DNA of 60,000 bases from Hydractinia symbiolongicarpus (Eukaryota; Cnidaria; Hydrozoa; Anthoathecata; Hydractiniidae): the NCBI RefSeq assembly GCF_029227915.1, contig NC_079880.1, positions 12,429,501 to 12,489,500 on the forward strand, given 5' to 3'. Positions within the stretch are counted from its first letter, which is position 1; each line of letters begins with the position of its first letter. The notes under the pieces are model-generated. The model was not told the origin of the DNA, did no database searches, and saw nothing but the letters and a program-made list of their open reading frames with translations. Both the position numbers and the translations under genes were made by a program. Below, one piece after another: positions 10,201-21,600 of the stretch.

Positions 10201-12688
10201 CGTACGTCGTCTTTTTCTTTTTCTTTTTCTTTTTCATCATCGTCTTCAAAGACATTATTACTTTGATGTTGTTCTTCTTTCAACTTTTTAAGAGCTTTTG
10301 TTTTCTCTTCTTTCAAATACCTAATACTCTCTTCTTTAAGTTTTTCGTCTTGTTTCCTCAGCTCTTCTTCTCGTAACATTTGGTTGTGTTTCTCTTGTGC
10401 TTCTTTCAACGTTTTCAAGGCTTTCATTTTTTCTTCTTCCAAGACTTTTAACCGCTTCTCTTTTAGTTCCACTTCCGTTATTTTTTCCTGTATCACAGAA
10501 TGATTCATCCTATTGCCATCCTCTTTCGCCATGTTTTTATTCTTCAATTCTTCTAATAACTTTTCATTATTAGTTTCTTCTTCTTCTATATTTTCGATCT
10601 CCTTGTTTCTTAACTGTTGTTTCAGTTGATTGTGATGTTCTACAGCATCTTTTAATGTCTGCACTTCTAAATTTTGTTGCTGTTTTGTTAAACTAACAGT
10701 CTTGTCCTTCCGCTCCTCTTTTAACTGCTGCAAAGTTGCATCGTCATCATCTTCGAATTCATCTGTCTTTTCGCCATTTGTCGTAATGTCGGAATTGTAG
10801 TTGTTAAAAAATTGATGTAAAAATCCAGTATCTGCGCTGCTGTTGACAATACGTTGAAAGGTCTGATTTTTAGGATGTGTGACACTAGATGCATCGATTA
10901 CAGACGGTGACTGTGACAATGCAGATAACTGCGTAGTGCTTTCTTCTCCATTTGATATAGTCTGAAACAACTTTGCTATTCCAATATCCTCTTTGTTTTT
11001 TATCTCAGCTGCCATTTTGCGTTCGATATCATCAGCATTGTTTTTATTGTCATTTTTATTGAAGTAGTAAGCCAACTCCTCTGCTGTAAGTTTATTAAAA
11101 CCATTTGATGTTTCCTCATTTCTTGCAACGTCACCTGTTTGTTTTGGACGTTGGTATTTTTTGCTGCCACTCACAAAACTATTCTGTAGTGCATCTTCTG
11201 TTTGCAGAGCATCTTCTGCCTGTAGACCACCATCATCTAAAGTATTGTCTGTAGTAATGTCCTCATTCATTTCATCTTGTGCTTGTTCCAAACCAGGTTG
11301 CTGCTCTCGACTGTCCTGTGGTGCTAACCTTTCTTCGTCCTGTTCTTCTGCTGACCCCTCCTGATCCACCTGTACTGTCTGTGTTTTCTCAGATCCATCA
11401 TGTCCTTGAACAGAAATTTCATGTTTCATAACGCCACTGATTTCTTTAACGTTATTGCTGTTGATCTTTACATTCACCGACATTGGAGTATTTTCGGTAT
11501 GCTTGACTTGCTTTTTCTTCGCTTGTTGGTCTATTTTAGCTTGGTGTTGCTCTAGCATGCGTTCAATATCGTCTGGTGTGAGCGAAGCTAAATTGTGATT
11601 GTGAGTAAATCGTTTTAATACGGCGTTCAAGTCAGCCAGGTCACTTGTAGCACCAGTGTGCACATGAATGATAAGCGATTCATCTTTCCTTGGTTTCTTA
11701 GTATCATTCTTCTTGGAAGCATGTTTATTTTTTCCATGGTTTCTCTTTTGACTGATTATATCATCTAGAACTTTATTTAGCTTTGCCTTCCCATGCGTAC
11801 GTAAATATGAAGATAGAATTCTCATTTTCGCTTCGAAATACTTCTCTGCCTTTGTTTTCCTTTTCTTCGGTTTCGCATCAAGTGAAGAGTTACTAAAATG
11901 ATGTATTGATTTGGATGGTGGGGTGCTGTCCAATCCGGAAATACCATCAGATATTGACGCTTTTTCCTGCTCTACAGGTGCAGCCAAACGAGTTAATCCA
12001 AGTTTTAATTCTGCTAGTGTTATAGGGCTAGTGGCTTGCTTTAAAGGAAGTTTCGTTTCACCATCTGTACTATTTCCTAAAATACTTTGTGATTTGCTTT
12101 CTAAAACATCTAATACAGGTTTCTTTCTCTCGCCATCATTTGACGTCGTATTATTGACATTGTTTTCGTTGTCGCTTTCAGTCTTGATTTTTATCACTTT
12201 CTCTATCGGTGTTTCAACAGCTGAAGACGTGTTTGTTGATTCTTTTACATTTGCGTTGTTTGTTGAAGATACATTTTTTGGAAACGAATTTGTGCTATTT
12301 GACAGATTTATTGTGGCATTCTTAATGTCACTTGAAAACATTGTTTTGTTAAACACCGTCCCTTGTGAGCTTAAATTTCCCAACGCCACTGTTGTCGTAA
12401 TTAGGACTGGTGTGGTTGAAGGCGGAGGTGCCACTGTTGTGGCTGTGGTGGCTGCTGTTGTGGCTGTGGTGGCAACCAAACTCTTAGTTGGTGCTAATGT
12501 TGCTGAGCTTGTTGTTGCTGCAGTGTGATTAGCTTTTTCAGTTGGTGCGACGGGTTTTATGTTTGGACGAGTCGTAGGTTTTAAAGGTTTCGTGGAAGTG
12601 TGTATTTGTGCGACCGAAGTTATTGCAGGACGGGCTTGATCTGAGGGTAGCGGGTCAGCGTAGTTGCTATTTGTGAAGTCTGTGATTG
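7203..12688 (-). CDS. Gene B terminal exon: mucin-like segment plus long charged helix
   Basis: 5,486-nt exon, about 1,828 residues, acceptor tacattttttag just above 12688. It opens PITDFTNS, then has a Thr/Ala/Pro-rich stretch (plus-strand ~12400-12620) and several N-x-S/T sequons. From about 10750 down to 8950 it is a ~600-residue run of Glu, Lys, Arg and Gln with ordered repeats such as KEEQ and LKKLKEEQ. This is typical of stable single alpha-helices or coiled coils as in trichohyalin or caldesmon. A Lys/Glu-rich tail follows, with acidic GSGSGEEN near 7545 and a basic C-terminus that ends RSKRDN and carries a furin-like R-x-K-R. Plus-strand open frames across this exon are its antisense shadow. 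Confidence 0.88.
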
Positions 12689-15600
12689 CTAAAAAATGTA
12701 CCAAGGTATTAAGGTTAAATAAATAAAAAATTTTCAATAAATATTTGAATATACAAACAGTTAAAACTGCTTACGTATGCATATATTGGACACTTGTCTG
12801 TGTCCTGGAATACACTGACATTTGCTGTCAATGCAAGCTTGAAATTGTAGACATGGAGCAGGGCAGGTTTCTAAATAAATAAAAAGAGATAAAAATAATT
12901 GCCAAAAATACGACAGACGACACTTTTAGCATATTTGATGATTTTTAGAAGATTCAAGCTCGCTATAGAGAAGAGTTTAGACAACAATATGACGACTAGA
13001 TGCAGAAAGAAGAAAATATTTCCAAAAGCAAAAAAAATCTTTTTATCAACAAAAAAAGAAAAAAAGTGAGACATTTTCATAATTATGTTGAGGTCGCGAT
13101 AATAAAGTCTCTGTCTGGTTCCATTTTGCCTAAGATCTCTTGTCTTTTCTTAACAACTATTTTCAACGTTTCGCCAAAAAGTAAGTTTTGCATTAACGCA
13201 TATTGGACTTACTTTTAACGCATTCGTATCCATTCCCTATGTAATTGTCATTGCATACACATTTTCCTTGCTCGCAACGTGCATTCTCGTCACAATCACG
13301 ACATCGATCAACTGAAACAAAATGTAAATTTTTGAAAGATCGAAAACTGTGGAACAGATTAGAAAGGCACCTGTTATCATTTAGCGCAGATTTCTACCTT
13401 GCTGTAATACCAGAAAACGTGGATTCTTGTAAAATACACACAAAATGGTCGTTCGTAATTATGACTCAAGTGGTATTACTTTAACAAAACATTTCCTAAA
13501 GAAGTTATAATTTCTGTTAAGAATGTCTAAGCTTTACACACTCACACGGTAAAAGAATTAAACGCTCTGAAATAATTTGATAATCACATTTTGTAGAAAA
13601 CATGGAAAAAATTTGGGCAAAGGAAAGTGACGTTTTGACACTGGACAACATGTCACTTACTTGTACAATGTGGACCAGTAAATCTCACTTTACATATACA
13701 GTCATAACCACCGTTTGGGTGCGGAATACACGATGCGCCGTTTTGGCAAGGACTTGGTTTGCAAGCTGTTGTTGGGATTGTTTCTAAAAAAATAAATGAT
13801 GAAAGATCTTTGGAGAAAATATTTTAATACAGCTTTACCAAATTTCCCATTTTTTAAAGGTTAAACTTATAAAAAAAATATATTTTTATACTTTTTGTTT
13901 GGCGATTATGTCAAATATAATAATATTACATTTTTTATTCATTTTTTGGCTCTTTTAGGAATACGGTTTTGTTTTTAAATGAGAGCATGTTCAGCTTTAT
14001 TCGACTACTGTTTTTCCCGTGTATGTTTTTCCAGACATATTGAAGAATGATTCAAATATGACGCTGAGTGTTTAACGAAAAAAGATTTAATTCTTTCCAC
14101 AGTACTTTTGAACTCTGAAGACGTTTTATTTCTTTCATTTGATGAAATAAAAACAAAATAAACCCAGGAAACTTTTGATCTTACCATGAATTTTATATTT
14201 TATAAACAAAACTGTTTTAATATATCTTTACCTTTTCGACACAATGGAGTGTGGTATCCATCTGCGCATTTACATCCAAGAAACCTTCCATCTAATTCAA
14301 GACATGATCCACCATTCAAGCATGGATTAGGCATACATTCTATAACAGAGAACAAGTACTGGTATTAAATGGGTAATTAATTTAAAAGTGACTTTTTCCT
14401 AATTCTCCAATCTTTCAATACAATGTTATGTTAAATCTTTAACTTGATTTAAGATTAAAAAGATAATCCACCATGTCGTTGCGCTACAGTTTATCTTTGA
14501 GCCGTTTGTATGCAAGCTATTACAAGATAAATTACAAAAGCTGTACACACCTTTAAACGACACCCAGAAATATCATTTTGCAATATTTTGAAAAATAAAA
14601 GCCTGCATTTCAAGATTCTGTCCTTGCTAATTAGCTGCAAAAAGAGGAAACAAACATTTCTTACTGTTTTTATAAATACAATTTTTTCCATAGGTTCCTT
14701 CAGGACAGATGCATTTATAGGACTCTTCAGCTACTCCAATCTCCTCAATACATTGGCCACCATTCTCACACGGGTTAGTACGACAAGACTTGCCAAACAC
14801 TTCAGGCATAGGAAATTCTAAGAAAATATTTGTATTTTTTTAACTGCGAAGAGTTTCAAAGCGATGTACTGATTGGTGCAAATGTTTCAGCAATGTGATG
14901 ACTGAGCAATGTGATGATTGCACTGAAAAATCTTCGAAAACAAAGTCAAAGGTATTGACATGATCGAGTAATATAAAGGTATCTTAAGGTTAATTTTTTG
15001 TAATACTAACGAGTTGAGATACAATCAGAAAAAGATATCAATACCTCCTAATATATTTAAAGAAAAAGATTAACCACTAAATTTTATCAGCTATGAGAAA
15101 TCGAATCGTAACTATATTAACTAGACTTTTTTTTTGTCACCATATAGTTACAAGTTGACAATTTATCCCATTAATTAATCTCGCATATTATATTACCATA
15201 ACACTACATTCTTGTAAAACAAAAGTTGTTTAGCCAAATACTTTTTTACTACAGCAAATGAAGAAAATTGTTAATTTATATGGAGAATCGTTCATTTTTA
15301 GTGAACAAGATGTTTTCAGCTGCTTCATTAAATTTTGAAGAGAAATTAATGCAGTCAATAGCTATTTGATGTTTGCAAATGTAAACCGACTTACTTTGCT
15401 CAGCAAGACATTGACCGGTGACAACATTGAATATATAACCTTCTGGACATTTACAGGCTCCGTTAACATCACATTGCGACGAGGGTATACTTTCATCGAT
15501 GCTTCTTGGACAAGAGCAATCTGCAAGAAAGGTTTAATGAATTTTCTATATATATATGGTCATCCAGTGCAATTGAAACTGTTTAGAAATAATTGCCCGA

Positions 15601-18600
15601 AACAGTTGCACTGGTATCTACTGATGAGTCATCAGAAGTTTTCTAATTCATTTTGTTGTTCTTTTCCTTTTTTCGGTTGCATAAAGGTACACATGGCAAA
15701 ACTTTCGTTCGGAAATGGTCATTCAAATATAAAAAATACAAAAAAAACAGAAAACACTATAAAATTTAAATAAAAATTCTCTCCCTTTCATCTTCTTTTT
15801 CTAAAATGACAGATAATAACTTATCTTTACTACATATATATACTTTAAAAGTCAGTATGGAATTGTTTTCCTTCAACAACAGATAACAGCATCTTAAAAT
15901 TCCAATTTTGGCAACTTTAACCTTTTATATCTTATCTCTAACCTTGTATTTTGCACAATCTAATGCATGAACCCACCTTGGCAACGCAAACCACTCCACC
16001 TTCCCGCACACTTGCAACCGTATGTGTTGTTACCAGTAGGTACGCATTCTCCATTGTTTGCACAAAGTCCTATCTCTTTACATGGATCGATCACTGATAG
16101 AAATAAAAGTTAGTTATTCGTTAATTATGAAACACATAAATTATGCAAACAAAAATGTCCAGCCTTAGAGCAAAACTTACCATTGCAATATCGTCCAGAA
16201 TATTGTTCATCACATCTGCATTTGATACTTTGTCCAATTGCAATACATTCTCCGTATTGACCACATGGATTTGGTTTGCAAGGATCCCTTTCTGTAAAAT
16301 ATAGAAAGAACTTGATTAAAACTGTATTTTAGCAAATCCAACTTTCTTTTTCACACTTTTAACCAATTTTAGACCGGTTTTATCTGCAAGTAGTAGACGC
16401 ACTTGTTTTGCTTGGTTTTTCTTGTTTTTATAGCACTGATATTAAACAATATTGAATCCATTACAGGGAGAGAACGTTTAAGCAAGAAAACAGTAAGATT
16501 TAGTGGAAAAAATTATAAGTTGAACGCTGTTGTTTAGTCAACCGTATTTTGTTAATAAAAATTCAAATATATTGAGCTCAGATTATAGTGAAATTGTTTT
16601 CACCGCCTCTTGAATACTATGCAATGGTCTTTCTTTCAATATATTTGGCGGTAAGTTTATTTCTTTCAATTATCATTCACCGTATCTACAAAAAATAGTG
16701 GCTGTACCTTTGCACAGCGGTGGAAGGTACTCATGTTTACATTTACATCCAAATCCGCCATCATGCTTTTCAAAACACACTCCATCGTTCTTGCAGGGGT
16801 TAGGATGGCATTTTTTATGAGATTTCACTGGAAGATGTAATTCTAAATATTGGTTAATAAGAAAAATCAGGAAAATATAATTTTTTGCTAGATCTTGGCT
16901 AAAAATTGTTTTTCATTGACTTCGAGTGTAATAAAATTTGGCATTAAATATAACCAACAATTACTAAACTAAAATGTTTCTTCCTAATTCTAATGATAAA
17001 CTTTTTTCTTCACAAACCCTTACTATAATAGCCTGACACGTTTCGGAAGTCGGTCAAGTAGATAAAGCCATGAGCAGAGACTCCAGCCTTGAAACATGTA
17101 AACACAAGATTTCTAGACTCCGGAAACAGCAAGAAGTCAAAAATCAATAGAGTTTAGGCCCTTTTATACCTGTTTTCATGGTGTAAGTTGATCCTGAATT
17201 ATCATGTTTTTTTATCTCCGGAGAAAAAGTATATGTGGCTAAATCAAGATGTTTACTGTATCAAAAGATTGCGTTTTCAATCAAAAAACTTCGTTTATAA
17301 TATTAGGAGTAAAATTTTTTACCATTTATTATTTCTAACAAATAATTATATACACAATCTGATAAACATCTAACGAGAATTTGAAATAAAAGTTTTATTA
17401 TTCTGTGTAAACATGAGAATAAGAAGTCCTTAGATTATTCATTAATTCTACATCGATAATTAATATTCACAACAATCTCTGTAGTTTCATTTTTAGATCG
17501 AAGCATTTCATCAACTTCACGTGTGTTGAAGCATCCTATAGGTGCTGCGTTATCGCATGTTATGCGCCATCTACTGCGTTAGCGTCAAACAATCCTGGCG
17601 TACCATACGATCCACCGGTTGCGTGGATGCGTGGACCAGATTTAATCGTACTCTAAAAAATCAAGTGAGCCAAATATAAAAAATTGGAAAATTATCTCAC
17701 TTGTTTATCTTTTTTAGTTATTTTTATTTATTGGTACTAAATCTGGTCCACGCCTCTCTGCAACAAAAATCTGGCTAGGTTACTTATTTATGAAATTTTA
17801 TAACGAAATGCAAGCATATAAACTCTTAAGCGTCATATAGATATATTAGGTTGGCCCAGATTTAGTTATATATCGAAGACTTACATTAGTTAGCAGAAAA
17901 TAAAGTGAAATGATTGACTGAGAAATTTTTGAGAATAGTATACTTACTTCTACAAGCTCTCCCGTTGCCATAGTAGTTATGATTACAAACGCAACGGTCG
18001 ATTTCACAATGAGCATTATGGTCGCAATCACTGCATGCATTTTCTGACAGAAGAAAATTTAAATACGTAACTTTGAGATCTAATAAAAATCTTTTTTTCA
18101 TCTATGCTTACAAGTAACACTTTTATTTTCCCAACCAATATTGCAGTTTTCCGATTGTTAGATAACTCTAATCGTAAATTTGCTGTAGAGAGCAAGGGAT
18201 GGGGAGGGGTGTTGGGGTTACAAGGGTGTGTGTTTTAAAAATGATGCTTACTAAAAAGGAACAATATCATTTCCTTTCTAATTGAAACCGAGCACCTATT
18301 TTTTTGAAATGATTTTAATGAAACTAAATTTGGCCCCATAAAACAATTTTCTCATACGTCACTGTCGCTTGTGCGATTGGCTTTAGGTTTGATAATTAAT
18401 TAAATGCTTGGTAATATCGTAAATGTTTTTTGAAAAACGTGGTGGTAATTAGATTTTTCAGGCTGTTTTAGGTTTGTTATTTTCTGAGGGTGTTACTTGA
18501 CGAAAAAACAAAAACCCTGGGTATAAGGACACCTAAACATTTAAAAAAACTGAAAAACGACAACCTACTTTCGCAGTGTGAACCTTTAAATGGCGGCAAA

Positions 18601-21600
18601 CAATCACAGAAATATTGCATTTGTTTTAACGTCCACCGAAATCCTGACATACCATCTATACAACGTGCGCCATTTTTACATGGATTCATACGACATGGGC
18701 TGATATCTAAACGTGAACATACAACCACTTGATTCTCGTTTCAGTTTTATTTTAAATTAAAAACTATATAAGACTAGTTGGCAAAAAAAATCCTTAAATA
18801 AAAAATAAGAGAAACGTGTACTAAAAATAACCCAACCTCGTCCCAAGGGATCTTCTATGCCTATAATATTCTGACGTGTGTAAATTTTATAGACGTAGAA
18901 GAGCCCTAAGGAGGAGAATAACAACTAACCTCCACAAGTATCGCCAGTAGACCATGGTGGGCATAGGCAAGCAAAAGCGGAGTTTTCTTTTTGAATACAT
19001 GTTCCACCATTTTGACATGGATTTGGAGCACACACCTTATCTAGAATAAAACACACATACTAACTCAACTCAATTTTACTTATGTAGGACGAGAAATAAT
19101 AAATATGAAATATGTTTTTATGGGTTAAAAGTTAGTAACTTCTCGTCTGTGTTAGGTAACTCTACAATCGTGAAAATAAATTTGTGATAATTACCCGCCT
19201 ATTTACAGTATGAACAGATGGCTTCTTAGAACTCTTAAAAATCTTACCGGAAAAGGCTAATAGATTCTTTCCTGTATTGCATTCAACTTTTATCTTTTTC
19301 ATTGTTATTCATTTATTTTTTATTATTTATTTTCAAAGTTATTTATTCACAAAGGCCATACATTCTTTTTAAAATACTGCCAAAATTTCAACAGGCTGAT
19401 CATTATTCTTATTTCTCTGTTTTCCCAAACATCATATTGTTTTTAACCTGAGCTCCCAGCCTGCTAATACATCATATTGTTATAAAATAAATTGCACCGA
19501 TAGTTTTTAATGCATTTTTAAATAAAAATGAAATAATAGAAATTTTCAATTCTAAGTTAACGGAAGTTAACTAGTATTACCTTTACAGTTGTTGCCAAGG
19601 AAACCTTTTGTGCATACACATGAAAACGAGGTTCCATTCTCGACGCACGTGCCACCATTCTCACATGGATTAGTACTGTAACACACACTAACACCTGGAG
19701 ATAAAAACAGGAGATGATTTATTTACCCACACGTCTCACAAATGGTGGAGAAGCAAGCAAAAAATGAGCATATTGAGAGAATACTAAAAAATGAAGAATG
19801 TAGAACAACCTTTTTATCAATGGTCATGCAAATTATTTGCTGGTCAAATCTTCATTGTCAAATACAAATCTCAATGCTTTCGTGGGATGCTACTATATAT
19901 TATTACGAACACGGGTTTTCCTCTATCTTTTTTCTATACTCCTATATTTTAACGACTAGCTTATTTTTGCACCACCCCTTTGTAAATTTATTGTTCAATC
20001 ATTACGTCATATGCAAGAATGAGGTGGATAAGCTTAAAGCCTTGACTACTGTAAGGACGATTATTATGGCAACACTTCAGATTATAAGGGACGCGAACTC
20101 GTATTCAGCGAGGGCGTCTTTTAGCAATAACATGTGATGACTTAATTAAATTATTAAAATAAGGCCCATATAAAGCGCATTAAACTTTCAATGCGGCATT
20201 GACTAGATTCACCAACTTTGAGGTAGGGGATGGCCAGATATCGGGTTTAAAGACAAAATATTGTCGACGAAAAACAATGGAAATCTGTTTTTTTTAAAAA
20301 ACGGCTGCGGAGTCTAAATTTTAACTAAGCAAATGCGCTAAAATTTAATGTATTAATACTCCTTCTTTAAAAATAAATATCTTACCCTCACACGTGTCTC
20401 CAACATATCCTTCTTTACAATTGCATTTAAATTTTCCACCTGAATCAACACACACTCCTCCGTTTTTGCAGGGGTCTGGGTAACAGTTGTTTAATTCTAA
20501 AATAGAATTATTCTTCGTTCACGAAATAAATATTAAACTTTGAGAAAATTTTTATGCTTTCCTAAAAGCCTAGATGTTATTCTTAATCGATAGTTGTAGA
20601 CTCAAAGTCAATATAGTCTTCCATACTAATACTGGCTTGTTATAAAGTTTTGGACATGATAGGTTTTATGTTGTTATTGGCTTGTTACTTAAAATGCGAG
20701 CAACCATGAAAATTATTTATGAATAACAAGCTGAAGTTAGGTATGTATTAGGATTCCTGCTAATGATTCTTTGATTCAGGTTGTTATGTGTTGCCTAGCA
20801 TTGCTACTTATAAACCAATGTCTAATTGAGAGAGTTTATTGCAAAAATTGCCAGGGTGTTTGCAAGGCCTTAGTGTTTTCACTACGGGAATGAGAAATAA
20901 ATATTTTTTTTATTATTTAGAGTACAAAGATCAAAAAAAAAAATAAAGTGTTCACACCAGCACAGTTTTCGCCTTTGAATCTTGAGGTACAAGTGCACGT
21001 TGCAGTCTTGCCATCGTGTGAACACACCCCTTGATTATTACAAGGGTTGGGATCGCAGGGGTTAAAATCTAAACAAAGAGAAGTAATTGTTAAATTCTAG
21101 GTTCATGGTCTGTGTTTTACCAGCATGATGCATGCTTTCTCTTCATTTATATTTTTAATCAGTTTTAGTAAAGTCTATGTGAAAAAAAGTAAATTTTTAT
21201 CGACGATTTTCACGACTTTTGTCGTAGGTTTCTTGCAACCATTGTGGTGCAAAAGCATAATGGCTTAAATATATATACATTACATTTTTTCCTTTATTCT
21301 TGCACACCTATAATTTTTTGAAGTATTCTTACCTTTACAGGTTGGTCCAATGTATGCTTTTGGACAAACACATTTGTGATACGGCATCTCTGGTATAAGA
21401 ACACACTGAGCACCGTTATCGCAAGGGTTTGGGAAGCAGTAGTTCCAACCTAGAATAAAAATAGAGCTTAGAGTTTCTTAAAATATTTCCAACGTCCCAA
21501 ACACTTTCTTGATGCAAATGACCTTGTGAGTGCTCTACTTTTAGCAAAATAGACTACTTCTAAATAAAAGCCCATATGTCAATCTTGCCCCCAGTGCTCT

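Noticed and set aside
7387-12528. Several long plus-strand open frames (up to ~210 codons) rich in Phe, Ser, Leu and Cys
   Set aside because: They are the antisense of the Glu/Lys-rich gene B terminal exon; GAA/AAG/AAA codons read backwards give open Phe/Leu/Ser frames. No start context or splice structure supports them.
15366-15773. 135-codon plus-strand open frame
   Set aside because: Its first part is antisense to a well-supported EGF exon (15395-15520) and the rest is intron.
19742-20137. 131-codon plus-strand open frame
   Set aside because: It lies in a gene B intron, opposite strand, without motif, splice sites or codon pattern of a gene.
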